From: a bacterium
Lineage (GTDB): Bacteria; Patescibacteriota; Gracilibacteria; UBA1369; GCA-2718715
Direction: 5' to 3'
DNA length: 64,000 nt
Assembly (NCBI GenBank): GCA_018662325.1
Contig: JABJGM010000002.1
Location: forward strand, 72,996 to 136,995
The notes below the pieces were generated by a model, which worked only from the letters and a program-made list of their open reading frames with translations, made no database searches and was not told where the DNA came from. Positions 19,251 through 29,481 of the stretch are shown here, one piece after another; the first letter of the stretch is position 1, and each line of letters starts with the position of its first letter. The translations under genes and the position numbers were made by a program.

Positions 19251-20162
19251 ATGAAAAAAAGATTATCAAAAGTTAGTTTTAATGATTTAAAATGGATCAA
19301 TATTGATTCAGTGGATTTAGATACAATTAAAAAACTAGAAAAAAATTACAATTTTCACCATCTTGATCTAGAAGATTGTTTAGAGGAAAATCAACGTTCA
19401 AAGATTGATAAATATCCTGATTATAACTTTATAATTCTACATCTGCCAAAATTCAAAGGTAGGAATCAGAAATATATAGCCTCGACAGAGTTAAATATTT
19501 TCATTTCTGAAAATGCTTTAATTACAATTCATGATAAAAACTCTTTTATTGATAAGATTTTCGAGGATAGTAAGAAAGACAAAGGTTTTCGAGAAGAAAT
19601 AATGTGTAATGGTGCTGGATACTTATTGTATTATATTCTTAACGATCTATTTGAAAGATGTTTTTCTTATGTGGATGATATTACCAGAACTTTGAATCAT
19701 CTAGAGAAAGAAGTTTTCAATGTTTCTTCCGATAGGAATATGTTGAAGGATATTTTAAGAATAAATAAAGATATTATTAATTTCAGAAGAATTATATTCC
19801 CCCAAAGAGCAGTTTTAGCTCAACTTGAACATATTAGATTTTCAAAAGAAGACGAAGATCTAGAGATTTACTTTGATAATATAGTAGATAAAATTGAAAA
19901 AATTCATTCAACATTGGAAAGTTTTAAAGAGCTTGTGGGTTCTTTACACCAAACAAATGAGACAATGATTGTTCAAAAAACGAATAACGTAATTAAAGTC
20001 CTAACTATTTTTTCTGTAGTTATGCTACCGTTAACTTTAATCACAGGAATGTACGGAATGAACGTAGACCTCCCAACCAATAACTTCATGGACATCCTTA
20101 TTATAATGGGAATTGTGCTTAGTTTAATGCTGATTTTCTTCAAGAAAAAAGACTGGTTATAA
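19251..20162 (+). CDS. corA: CorA-family magnesium/cobalt transporter
   Basis: Two C-terminal TM segments with GMYGMNVDLP (GMN motif). ORF track starts at TTG 19227, which lies inside the promoter; ATG 19251 preferred. Confidence 0.92.
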   Translation: MKKRLSKVSFNDLKWINIDSVDLDTIKKLEKNYNFHHLDLEDCLEENQRSKIDKYPDYNFIILHLPKFKGRNQKYIASTELNIFISENALITIHDKNSFIDKIFEDSKKDKGFREEIMCNGAGYLLYYILNDLFERCFSYVDDITRTLNHLEKEVFNVSSDRNMLKDILRINKDIINFRRIIFPQRAVLAQLEHIRFSKEDEDLEIYFDNIVDKIEKIHSTLESFKELVGSLHQTNETMIVQKTNNVIKVLTIFSVVMLPLTLITGMYGMNVDLPTNNFMDILIIMGIVLSLMLIFFKKKDWL

Positions 20163-20201
20163 TACTTGAAATGATTTGTAAAGTATTTAAAAGAAAAAGG
20201 C

Positions 20202-20230
20202 TTGTCAAAAATAATCTTTTCTGATAGGAT
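20202..20230 (+). promoter_or_regulatory. Sigma70-like promoter TTGTCA-N17-TAGGAT for rpsO
   Basis: -35 20202-20207, -10 20225-20230, gene starts 20256. Confidence 0.6.
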
Positions 20231-20255
20231 CTAGATACATTTTAAGAATACTTAT

Positions 20256-20516
20256 ATGCATCAAGAGGTAAAGAAAAAAATTATTCACGAGTATAAAACT
20301 AGTTCAAACGATACTGGATCTCCAGTTGTTCAAATTGCTATTTTAACTCAAAGAATCAAAGATCTTTCTGCTCACTTAAAGCTACATCCAAAAGACAATG
20401 ACTCTAAAAGAGGATTAATCAAAATGGTAGCTGACAGAAGAAGGTTACTTAAATACCTAAGAGATAACAAACAAGAAGTTTACGAAAATATCTCAGGAAA
20501 ATTAAGTTTAGCATAA
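20256..20516 (+). CDS. rpsO: 30S ribosomal protein S15
   Basis: DTGSPVVQIAILTQRI, LSAHLKLHPKDNDSKRGLIKMVADRRRLLKYL. Confidence 0.97.
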   Translation: MHQEVKKKIIHEYKTSSNDTGSPVVQIAILTQRIKDLSAHLKLHPKDNDSKRGLIKMVADRRRLLKYLRDNKQEVYENISGKLSLA

Positions 20517-20522
20517 AAATTG

Positions 20523-20550
20523 AACCCCTCATGGGGTTTTATTTTTTTTT
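20523..20550 (+). terminator. Rho-independent terminator between rpsO and pnp
   Basis: AACCCC-TCAT-GGGGTT followed by TTATTTTTTTTT. Confidence 0.85.
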
Positions 20551-20601
20551 ATAAAATGCTATTTTACTTTTATAGAAAAAGAAAAAATTAATAAAAAATA
20601 A

Positions 20602-22767
20602 ATGAAAGAATACAAGTTTACGCTAGCAAATACAGATTATACAATGAAGTCTGGATTAATTGCGAAGCAAGCTGATGGTAGTGTTGTAATTGAATCGGGA
20701 GATTCAGTTGTATTAGCTACTGCAACCATGGGAGAAGCCATGGAAGGAGCAAGTTTTTTTCCACTAACAGTGGATTTCTTAGATAAATTTTGCTCTGGAG
20801 GATCCATTCCTCATAATAGAATTACAAGAAGAGAAGGAAGACCAAGTACTCAAGCGGTATTAAATGCAAGAATTTGTGATAGACCAATCCGTCCCCTTTT
20901 TCCAAAAGGTACTACAAACCCTGTACAAATTGTGATTACTCCTCTTTCCCAAGATCAAACTAGTGATTTAGGAGTATTAGGGATGAATGCAGCCTCAATG
21001 GCCTTAACTATATCTGGAATGCCTTTTGAAGGACCTATAGGTGCAGTTAGAATCGGATTGAAAGATGATCAACTTGTTGTGAATCCGGATTTCAATGAAT
21101 TAAATAAGTTAGATTTAGATCTATTAGTAGCAGGAAAGCTGGGAGCTATTACAATGGTAGAGTCTCGTGCTAATGAAATTTCTGAAGATAAGATGTTAGA
21201 AGCCTTAGCTTTAGCATCGAAACATATCGATGAACTTTGCCAACATCAACTAGAATTTGCAAAAGAATTTGATATTGAAACTAAAGAATTTACAACTTCT
21301 AAATTAGAAGATGAAAAAATTGATTTGATTAATCAAGCCATCGATTTAAATGATTTAGAATTTAAAGTTTCATCGAAGAAAGAGTTTAAAGCTAAATTCA
21401 AAGAAGTTCTTAATAAAGTTTTAATTAAATTAGAATCTGCAATTGAACAAGAAACAGTTTCTAAATCAGACGTTCGAAATATTTTAAATAAAGCTTTTGA
21501 AAAAATAATGAGAAAGAATATCTTAGAAAAAGATTCAAGAATTGATAATAGAAGCTTAACTGAAATTAGAAACTTACAGTCATGGGTTGGATTATTTGAA
21601 AGAACTCATGGTTCAGGACTTTTTGAAAGAGGTGAAACTCAAGCTATTACTACTATGACTCTTGGTGGTCCGCAAGATGCTCTTTTAATTGAAAATTATT
21701 TTGAAGAAGAGGAAAAAACATACTATCACCAATATAATTTCCCAGCTTATTCAGTTGGTGAAGCTAGACCAAATAGAGGTCCATCAAGAAGAGATATAGG
21801 ACACGGAAATTTAGCTGAAAAAGCACTTTTAGCTGTAATTCCTAGTCAAGAACAGTTTCCATTTACAATCCGTGTTACAAGCGAAATTGTAGGGTGTAAC
21901 GGGTCATCATCTATGGCTTCAGTATGTGGATCAACATTATCTTTAATGGATGGTGGTGTACCACTTAAGGCTCCGGTAGCTGGAATTGCTATGGGACTTG
22001 TTTCTAATGATGATGAAACTCAATTTAAAATCCTTTCAGACATTCAAGGTTTAGAAGATTTTGCTGGAGATATGGACTTTAAAGTTACTGGTACTAGAAG
22101 TGGTATTACCGCTCTTCAAATGGATATCAAACTTAAAGGTTTAAAACAAGAAGTTTTAGCAAATGCTTTAAACCAAGCTAAAGAAGGTTTGAATCATATT
22201 TTAGACCATATGAATACGGTAATTGATAAACCAAGAACTGAAGTTTCTAAACATGCTCCAATTATTGCTACAATTCAAATCAATCCTGATAAGATTAAAG
22301 AAGTTATTGGTAAAGGTGGTGAAACTATTCAAAAATTAACAGCTGAAACTAATACTGAAATATCTATTGAACAAGATGGTATGGTTACAATTTGTGCGAA
22401 AACCAAAGAAGGATATGATGAAGCTATTAGAAGAATCTCTGAGATTACTTATGAACCTCAAGCTGGAGAAACTTTTGATGCTAAAGTTGTTAGAATTGAA
22501 AATTTTGGAGCTTTCGTAGAAATCATGCCAGGTAAACAAGGTTTACTTCATATTTCTAAAATAAGCCCAGAAAGAATTAATCATCCATCAGACATCTTAA
22601 AGATTGGACAAATTCTTAAGGTTAAACTAACTGAAGTTGATAGAGAGGGTCGTTATAACTTCTCTCATAAAGAATTCTTTAAAAAACCTGATGTAACTGC
22701 CGATCAAAAAGCAGTTCAAGCTCCAGAGCAAAACCAAGACTCAAAAAAAGAACAAGATAAAGAATAG
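20602..22767 (+). CDS. pnp: Polyribonucleotide nucleotidyltransferase (PNPase)
   Basis: Two RNase PH-like domains, KH motif IGKGGETIQ, S1 domain; follows rpsO. Confidence 0.97.
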   Translation: MKEYKFTLANTDYTMKSGLIAKQADGSVVIESGDSVVLATATMGEAMEGASFFPLTVDFLDKFCSGGSIPHNRITRREGRPSTQAVLNARICDRPIRPLFPKGTTNPVQIVITPLSQDQTSDLGVLGMNAASMALTISGMPFEGPIGAVRIGLKDDQLVVNPDFNELNKLDLDLLVAGKLGAITMVESRANEISEDKMLEALALASKHIDELCQHQLEFAKEFDIETKEFTTSKLEDEKIDLINQAIDLNDLEFKVSSKKEFKAKFKEVLNKVLIKLESAIEQETVSKSDVRNILNKAFEKIMRKNILEKDSRIDNRSLTEIRNLQSWVGLFERTHGSGLFERGETQAITTMTLGGPQDALLIENYFEEEEKTYYHQYNFPAYSVGEARPNRGPSRRDIGHGNLAEKALLAVIPSQEQFPFTIRVTSEIVGCNGSSSMASVCGSTLSLMDGGVPLKAPVAGIAMGLVSNDDETQFKILSDIQGLEDFAGDMDFKVTGTRSGITALQMDIKLKGLKQEVLANALNQAKEGLNHILDHMNTVIDKPRTEVSKHAPIIATIQINPDKIKEVIGKGGETIQKLTAETNTEISIEQDGMVTICAKTKEGYDEAIRRISEITYEPQAGETFDAKVVRIENFGAFVEIMPGKQGLLHISKISPERINHPSDILKIGQILKVKLTEVDREGRYNFSHKEFFKKPDVTADQKAVQAPEQNQDSKKEQDKE

Positions 22768-22774
22768 TAAATTT

Positions 22775-22799
22775 AAAAGCCCTTCGGGGCTTTTTTTTT
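22775..22799 (+). terminator. Rho-independent terminator after pnp
   Basis: AAAAGCCC-TTCG-GGGCTTTT followed by T run. Confidence 0.9.
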
Positions 22800-23559
22800 A
22801 ACTTAGAATTAAGATCACACCTAATACTAATAAATAGTTAGCAAAAGGAATTAGGGTTTTTTCTTGGTAAATTTTCATAAGATATTTAATTGAGAAATAT
22901 CCAACGATAGAACAGATAGTAAAGGCCACAAGATATTCTGTATTTAAGTATAGACTGAGATTTTTACTATCTTTAAAAGTTAATACACAGGCTCCAAATA
23001 TGGCAGGAAGTCCGATTAAAAAACTAAATTTAGCTCCTTGTACTCGACTTGCTCCAATTAAAAGAGCAGTACTTAAAGTAATTCCACTTCTGGATACGCC
23101 TGGTAACAATGCTAGGCTTTGAGAAAGTCCAACTATAAAAGCAAAAAGATATGGATTTTGAATATCAAATTTTTTAGATTTATTTTCAGTAAAATAAAAA
23201 TATGTAGCAGTCAGTAAGAAAAAAATACTAACAAAAAACGGGGTTGAAATATAAGATATTGAGTCTTTGAGAGTAAATCCAACTATTGCAGCTGGAATAG
23301 TTGCAATTATCATTTGGTAAAATAGAATCAAACTATCTTTTCTGAATTGAAACAGACCAAATATTAGACTTTGAATCTCGTCTTTAAAGTAAGTTAAAAT
23401 TGAAAAAAAGGTTGCTAAGTGCAAAAGTACATTTAACTCTAAGGATCCTTGTGGATCAAAACCAAGTAACCCCTGAAATAAAACTAAGTGCCCAGATGAA
23501 GAGATTGGGAAAAACTCAGTAACTCCTTGGATTATTGATAAAATAATAAGTTCAAGCAT
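22798..23559 (-). CDS. uppP: Undecaprenyl-diphosphatase UppP/BacA
   Basis: GVTEFFPISSSGHLVL and LPGVSRSGITLSTALLIG motifs; ATG at 23559 preferred over TTG 23580 of the ORF track. Confidence 0.93.
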   Translation of the reverse strand: MLELIILSIIQGVTEFFPISSSGHLVLFQGLLGFDPQGSLELNVLLHLATFFSILTYFKDEIQSLIFGLFQFRKDSLILFYQMIIATIPAAIVGFTLKDSISYISTPFFVSIFFLLTATYFYFTENKSKKFDIQNPYLFAFIVGLSQSLALLPGVSRSGITLSTALLIGASRVQGAKFSFLIGLPAIFGACVLTFKDSKNLSLYLNTEYLVAFTICSIVGYFSIKYLMKIYQEKTLIPFANYLLVLGVILILS

Positions 23560-23567
23560 ATTTAAAA

Positions 23568-24896
23568 TTATTGCATACAAGTATAAGGATTGATTCTAGC
23601 TCCTTTTAGGTGACATTCATAGTGAATATGGATTCCAGTAGCACCATATACTCTTCCTGAATTCCCCATCTTCGCTATGACCTGTCCTTTAGAAACTTTG
23701 TCACCTTTTGATACAAACAACTGTTCATTATGAGCATATAAAGTTTTATAACCATTTTGATGATCAACTATAATATAGTTACCATATCCTCCGTTCCATC
23801 CATACTCAGCAGTTTCAACTATTCCATCTGCGGCAGCCCAAATATTAGGTTTTTGTACATTGGCAATATCTAAGGCGTAATGTCCGGCTCTATAACCTTG
23901 AGTTACTGTTCCTACTGTTACTTTCCCCCAGAATCCGCTAGATTTTGGTGCAGTTTGTTTTAAGATTTCCTTTGTAACAACAACTTCTTTTATAGGGTTG
24001 ATAACTTTCTTGTTTTCTGTGCTATAGTCAACTTTACTGTCTAGTCTTTGGCGAATTGGAATATCAGTAGTGGTACCAGGATCAACATCTGGCTCTGGAA
24101 TATTTGGAAGAATATTGGTATTTATGTCAGTTTCAAGATTTGCTAATTTTGGAACTACATTATTTTCATCACTTATATCTACTGTTGGTGCAGGTTCATT
24201 ATTAGCTACAACAGAATCCTGAGAGTCCTGAGATTCTTGCTCTTTGTTTTCAGCTATTAAGTTGATCTCAATTCTTTGTCCACCTGGAATAAAAACTCTA
24301 TCCCCTAGCTGTAAATTACGGGTATTGGAAGTGTTAAACTTTTCAATTAAAGAATAATCAATATCATATTTTTTAGCCAGGCTTAAAAGACTATCACCAG
24401 GTTTAATTGTATGGCTAATACCATTAATTGGAGGAATTCTTAAACTGTCACCAGGTTTAATTGAGTCAATATTAACAATTTCATTTTCCCAAATTAAGGT
24501 TTGAATGTCCAAATCATACATTTGAGAAACCGACTCAAGATTTTCAAGAGGTTGAAGTTGATGAACTTGAAAGTTTAAGTCATTTTGTATTTCAGCTTCA
24601 TTTGTAACTGGAATTGTTTTTAATAAAAAACCTTCATCTGTTGTAATAAGCTGAGATGTATTAAATTCAATATCTTCTTTTGATAAGAAATAATTATAGT
24701 TTTCATTAAGTTCTAAATTTGTAGCTAACAAAGAATTAGAAGCTGAAGTAGAGCTGAAAACTAAAAAAATCAATGAATAAACTATTAAACTTGAAAGAAT
24801 TTGTCTTTCTGGATTTTTTTGAACTTTAATTCTACTAGACCTTAATGAGCTTTTGTAGGATCTACGGGTTTTTTTTGATTTAACAAGACTATACAA
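23568..24896 (-). CDS. LysM-containing M23-family peptidase, membrane anchored
   Basis: Two LysM-like segments (VHQLQPLENLESVSQMYDLD, HTIKPGDSLLSLAKKYDID) and M23 motifs (GHYALDIANV, GYGNYIIVDHQNGYKTLYAH, GIHIHYE); no ATG near the 5' end. Confidence 0.9.
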   Translation of the reverse strand: MYSLVKSKKTRRSYKSSLRSSRIKVQKNPERQILSSLIVYSLIFLVFSSTSASNSLLATNLELNENYNYFLSKEDIEFNTSQLITTDEGFLLKTIPVTNEAEIQNDLNFQVHQLQPLENLESVSQMYDLDIQTLIWENEIVNIDSIKPGDSLRIPPINGISHTIKPGDSLLSLAKKYDIDYSLIEKFNTSNTRNLQLGDRVFIPGGQRIEINLIAENKEQESQDSQDSVVANNEPAPTVDISDENNVVPKLANLETDINTNILPNIPEPDVDPGTTTDIPIRQRLDSKVDYSTENKKVINPIKEVVVTKEILKQTAPKSSGFWGKVTVGTVTQGYRAGHYALDIANVQKPNIWAAADGIVETAEYGWNGGYGNYIIVDHQNGYKTLYAHNEQLFVSKGDKVSKGQVIAKMGNSGRVYGATGIHIHYECHLKGARINPYTCMQ

Positions 24897-25088
24897 CGCT
24901 TTTTGTGCGTTTAGAATTAACTTGCGGACTAATAACCCTTTTTTGTGTTTGGGATTTTTTCTTCTTGAACGTATAATAAATTTGTCTTTAAAGACTATTT
25001 AAGTTTAAATTCAGTTCGAGATAGTTATTAAACTTTGGTTTCATAAACCATATACATTTTACAAAAATATAATAAAATTGCAAGATCT

Positions 25089-26207
25089 ATGATTCTTTTT
25101 AAAAATTTGTTTAAAATTTCATTTAACATTTTATTGGTTAGCCTTGCATTTAGTGCATTAATTTCAAACTATTTTTCAATCTTTACAGAAGTTTTACTTG
25201 CGACTTGCTTACTTTTAGGATTAGTATCTTTTGTGAAAATTGATTTAGAATTTTTAAAAAGAAATAAATTGCAAATTTTATATTTATTGTTTGTTCTTTT
25301 GCTGGGACTTTCAAGCTTTTCAACCTTGAATAATTTTATTTATGGTATTAAATATGAAGTATTATTTTTGCTGATCTTTATATTTTTCAACTCTTTTGAT
25401 AAGGGTTTTGATTATACTAAATCTTTTAATTATTTCTTAAACTCTTCATTGGTTGCTCTTTCAATTAGTTTTTTGATATGGACTATTTCAAACAACTCAT
25501 TTTTAGTGAATTTAGGATACAGAAACGATTGGTCTACCTTTTACTCAGGGCAAGATCAAGCTTTCTGCCAAAAACTACAGGGGAAAGACATTTGTAGATT
25601 TCAAGGCTTTTTAAGCTCTCCTAATCACTATGGATTACATTTATTATTTCTTAGCTATTTAAGTAAGGTTAAATCAGCTAAAATTATAACTGTATTGATG
25701 AGTCTTTTTACATTTTCCAGAAGTAGCGTTTTAGCTATATTGAGTTTTTATGGATTGAAATTTAAGAAGAACCAAAAAAAATGGCAAATCGCTATTGCTT
25801 TATTTATTATATTCTTAGTTGTAATTTATTCTGTAAAATATGCAAATTTATCGAGCAATGAACATATTGTTAAATTCATTGAAAATATACCTTTAGTGTT
25901 TGATAATTTTTGGATTGGACATGGTCTTAACTTTTCAGGACCAGCTAGTCGTGCAACTCAGATTTTAATTCCAGAAAGTCACTTTTTACAAGTATTACTT
26001 AATACAGGAGTAATTGGATTTACTTTGTTTTTATTGAGTTATTTAGATTTAATCAAAAGATTTTGGAATCGAAAAAAAGATAATGCATATATATTGCTCG
26101 CTATTTTAATTCCAATGTTATTTTTGCATCCACTTGAAGATTCAAGTTTATCGATTGCGTTATTTGCCTATTTAGCTTTAGAAGATGCTTCCTTGAATAA
26201 GGCATAA
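25089..26207 (+). CDS. O-antigen ligase/Wzy-like polytopic membrane protein
   Basis: 372 aa, about 10 TMs, FQGFLSSPNHYGLHLLFL (Wzy_C-type motif). Confidence 0.65.
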   Translation: MILFKNLFKISFNILLVSLAFSALISNYFSIFTEVLLATCLLLGLVSFVKIDLEFLKRNKLQILYLLFVLLLGLSSFSTLNNFIYGIKYEVLFLLIFIFFNSFDKGFDYTKSFNYFLNSSLVALSISFLIWTISNNSFLVNLGYRNDWSTFYSGQDQAFCQKLQGKDICRFQGFLSSPNHYGLHLLFLSYLSKVKSAKIITVLMSLFTFSRSSVLAILSFYGLKFKKNQKKWQIAIALFIIFLVVIYSVKYANLSSNEHIVKFIENIPLVFDNFWIGHGLNFSGPASRATQILIPESHFLQVLLNTGVIGFTLFLLSYLDLIKRFWNRKKDNAYILLAILIPMLFLHPLEDSSLSIALFAYLALEDASLNKA

Positions 26208-27226
26208 ATTTTTTCAGATACTTTATCCTGATTTTTTGGAGAATGTTTAGATGAACGATTTGGCAGCTTTAGCAAGTGATCTAATAAACTTTTAGAGTCC
26301 AAATATGACTCCAGTAAGATATTTGAGTTTGCATTCTTTTCAATAAAGTATTCCGCATTTAACAGCTGATCACCTCGAGAACCAGCTTTGGTGAGAGGAA
26401 CTAAAACAGCAGGTATTCTTAAGCTATCAAGCTCGGCTAAAGTACCAGCTCCAGCTCTTGAAAGGCAAAGGTCAGTTATTTCATAAACAGGGCCTAAGTC
26501 TTTTATATAATCTAAGGGTATGTAGGAATTTTCTTTTTGATACTTCTCTGAAAAATTTTTCATTCCAATTACGTGAATTACATTAAAGTGATGTTTCAAC
26601 TCTTCTCTATGTTCATAAATTACATCATTTAAATATTCTGCGCCTAATGATCCACCAAGAATCAAGATATTTCTTTTTTCAGGGTTGATATATTCCGAAT
26701 GTTTAAAATTAGAGCGTGGTGAAATTAACGAGTTTAAAATAGGCAAATTTAAAACATATGTCTTTGATAAATATCTTTTATTAATTGATGATGGATGACT
26801 AAGCCAAACTTGCTTAGCCAGAGGCATAATTATTTTATTTGCTAGGCCAATTGATGAATCTGATTCGTGCATTATAATTGGAATCCTTAAAATTTTAGCA
26901 GCAATACAAAATGGAACTGCTATAAATCCCCCTTTGGAAAAAATTAAATCAGGTTGTTCTTTTTTTAAAATTTTTATTGATTTATATACTGAATTTAATA
27001 AAACAAAAATATCTGTAAAGTTTTTAATATCAAAATAACGCCGAAGTTTTGCAATTGGTAAAAAATATTTTACTTTAAAAGACTCAAGATTTTTTTTATC
27101 TAATTCTTGATCGGCAGCAACAAAAAAGAATTCTGTTTTAGGATCAATCTCTTGAATTTTTTCAATTACCGATATGCTAGGAATAATGTGTCCGGCGGTT
27201 CCCCCTCCTACGAGTGCTATTTTCAT
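26168..27226 (-). CDS. murG: UDP-GlcNAc:undecaprenyl-PP-MurNAc-pentapeptide GlcNAc transferase MurG
   Basis: GGGTAGHIIPSISV, HESDSSIGLANK, LGGSLGAEYLN, CLSRAGAGTLAEL, PAVLVPLTKAGSRGDQ. Confidence 0.95.
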   Translation of the reverse strand: MKIALVGGGTAGHIIPSISVIEKIQEIDPKTEFFFVAADQELDKKNLESFKVKYFLPIAKLRRYFDIKNFTDIFVLLNSVYKSIKILKKEQPDLIFSKGGFIAVPFCIAAKILRIPIIMHESDSSIGLANKIIMPLAKQVWLSHPSSINKRYLSKTYVLNLPILNSLISPRSNFKHSEYINPEKRNILILGGSLGAEYLNDVIYEHREELKHHFNVIHVIGMKNFSEKYQKENSYIPLDYIKDLGPVYEITDLCLSRAGAGTLAELDSLRIPAVLVPLTKAGSRGDQLLNAEYFIEKNANSNILLESYLDSKSLLDHLLKLPNRSSKHSPKNQDKVSEKIYALFKEASSKAK

Positions 27227-28385
27227 TGATATTTTTTAAATTATTATTAATCACATTTATCACAACTCCAACTCCAAAACAAGTTGCTAACATTGAGGAT
27301 CCTCCGTACGAAATAAACGGTAAAGTGATTCCGGTTACAGGTAAAAGTCCAATATTTACACCTATATTAATAAATGCTTGTCCTGCTATCCAGGTTGTAA
27401 CTCCTAAAATAATTAATCTTGCATAGTTTTCTTTTATTCTTTTGACGAAATAAAATCCATTTAAAATTAAATACATAAAAAGTCCAACAACCATAGATGA
27501 TCTGAAAAAACCTATTTCTTCAGCAGAAGCTGCAAATACAAAATCATCGGAAGCTTGGGGTAACCAATAAGACTTTTGAGTACCTTTAGTCAATCCTTGT
27601 CCAAAAATCCCCCCTGAGGCCACAGCTATATTTGCTTGCTGTGTTTGCCAACAATAATCTCTTCTATATCCATTTTGGGTTACTTCGCAATTATCTGTAC
27701 TTGGATTTACATACGCGTTCAAACGATGTTTAAGGTATGGATTTGTAGGCAAAACCAATAAAGTACCAATAAAAGCAACTAAAAAAGTACCTAATAAATG
27801 CTTTTTTTGAGCTCCAGCAAAAAAGAACATACAAAATGCAATTAATCCAAATACCATACTTGAACCTAAATCAGGCTGAAGTACAACCGGTAACATTATA
27901 GCTGAAGCTAAGATACCAAAAGATATAAATCCTTTTTGGAAGTCATGTAAAACAGATTTTTTTTGGTCTAGCCAAACAGCAAAATATAGAATCATACATA
28001 ATTTTGCTATCTCAGTGGGCTGAAAGGAACTATTAAAAATGACTATCCAAGAAGTTGCAGTCGTATTAAAGCTACTTCCCAAGATTAAAACTCCAAAAAG
28101 AGTAATAACCATTGCGGAAAAACCAAAAACTGCATACTTTTTATAGAGTTTATAATTTATTTTAGAGGCAAGTATCAAAGCACATCCGCCTAAAAAGACT
28201 CTAAATAAATGTTTAAGTAAGAGATAATAACAATTTACTCCTTGAGTATCACAACTTGGATACAAATCATTAATTGATTTAGTTAGATCAATTGATTTAG
28301 GAACACCTATGCTTGATATCATTATTATTCCAAAAGAAATAAGTAACAATACAGGTAGCAGAAATTTAAAATATTTTTTATTCAA
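27177..28385 (-). CDS. ftsW: FtsW/RodA/SpoVE-family cell-cycle glycosyltransferase
   Basis: Polytopic; LQPDLGSSMVFG, VASGGIFGQGLTKGTQKSYWLPQASDDFVFAASAEEIGF, LPVTGITLPFISYGGSSMLA. Confidence 0.94.
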   Translation of the reverse strand: MNKKYFKFLLPVLLLISFGIIMISSIGVPKSIDLTKSINDLYPSCDTQGVNCYYLLLKHLFRVFLGGCALILASKINYKLYKKYAVFGFSAMVITLFGVLILGSSFNTTATSWIVIFNSSFQPTEIAKLCMILYFAVWLDQKKSVLHDFQKGFISFGILASAIMLPVVLQPDLGSSMVFGLIAFCMFFFAGAQKKHLLGTFLVAFIGTLLVLPTNPYLKHRLNAYVNPSTDNCEVTQNGYRRDYCWQTQQANIAVASGGIFGQGLTKGTQKSYWLPQASDDFVFAASAEEIGFFRSSMVVGLFMYLILNGFYFVKRIKENYARLIILGVTTWIAGQAFINIGVNIGLLPVTGITLPFISYGGSSMLATCFGVGVVINVINNNLKNINENSTRRRGNRRTHYS

Positions 28386-28508
28386 TATAATGTAATAGAA
28401 GTTTTAAGAATTATAGAGATTTTTTATGAAAATTTGAAGTTAAATTTTAGATTTTTTTAATTTTAACTTTTTCAAAAAAATAGTTTATTATATTAAAAAC
28501 AATTCTAT

Positions 28509-28889
28509 ATGTGGAAAAAATTTATTTTATTACTCAGTTTAGACCAAATTTCAAAATGTTTAATTGAAATGAAATTTACAGATTATCTCGTTAAGAATTT
28601 TGGTTCAGCTTTTTCACTTCCGATTCCTCAAGAAATATTAGTAATTATTGCTTTATTAATTTCATCTTGGGCGATTTGGTCTTATTATGAAAACAATACA
28701 TCGGAAAGTTTTACGTATTTAATTTTAGCTGGAGCGATTGGTAATTTAATTGATAGATTAAGACTTGGCTACGTAATTGACTTTATAAACCTTCAGGTAT
28801 GGCCAGTTTTTAACTTTGCAGATATATATATAACTTTAGCAGTAATGTTAATAATAAAAGAAGAAATAACTCAAAAAAATGGAAAATAA
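28509..28889 (+). CDS. lspA: Lipoprotein signal peptidase
   Basis: DQISK, GAIGNLIDRLRLGYVIDFI, FNFADIYI catalytic Asp motifs; 126 aa. Confidence 0.88.
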   Translation: MWKKFILLLSLDQISKCLIEMKFTDYLVKNFGSAFSLPIPQEILVIIALLISSWAIWSYYENNTSESFTYLILAGAIGNLIDRLRLGYVIDFINLQVWPVFNFADIYITLAVMLIIKEEITQKNGK

Positions 28890-29445
28890 TTTAGTTTCAA
28901 AAATTAACTATGTAGTTTTATCAATTATTGCAGGCTTTATAAGCTCTGGAATTGGACTTGGTTTGTTCTTAGCTTTTTCTAAAGCGGGAATTACAATTGA
29001 AAGTGGCTTGAGTTTTGCAATAATATTTATTTTAGTGTTTAACTTTGTAATCTTAATTAATAATGTATTAGGTGGTTATTTTTACAATGTAGCCTATAGA
29101 TTACCTAGTACAGGGATTTCAAATCTAATGATTAAACTTTCTATCAGCCAAGTTGTTTTAAATTTGATTGCTCTTCCTTTTGTATTTATGGCAATTGCAA
29201 AAGGTATGTTGGCTATTTTTATGCTGACAGTTTGTTTTATATCAATCAATAATTTATTTGAAATTCTTATCTCTAAAAATGATCATAATTTTGTAGGTGC
29301 GGCAATTGGATGTTTTTTAACTTTAATGATTGGATTAACTTTAGTATTTAACATTGAAGACCTTCAATCTATTTTCGTTCCTTTAAACTTATTAATTTTA
29401 GTTCTTAGCAATTTTTTAGAGTCTTTAGGGTCTCAGGTTGCATAA
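28879..29445 (+). CDS. Polytopic membrane protein of unknown function
   Basis: 188 aa, about 6 hydrophobic segments; overlaps lspA 3' end. Confidence 0.65.
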   Translation: MENNLVSKINYVVLSIIAGFISSGIGLGLFLAFSKAGITIESGLSFAIIFILVFNFVILINNVLGGYFYNVAYRLPSTGISNLMIKLSISQVVLNLIALPFVFMAIAKGMLAIFMLTVCFISINNLFEILISKNDHNFVGAAIGCFLTLMIGLTLVFNIEDLQSIFVPLNLLILVLSNFLESLGSQVA

Positions 29446-29450
29446 AAGAA

Positions 29451-29477
29451 AAAAGCTCCTCTATGGAGCTTTTTTTT
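29451..29477. terminator. Bidirectional rho-independent terminator
   Basis: AAAAGCTCC-TCTAT-GGAGCTTTT with A tract upstream and T tract downstream, between convergent genes. Confidence 0.85.
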
Positions 29478-29481
29478 ATCT

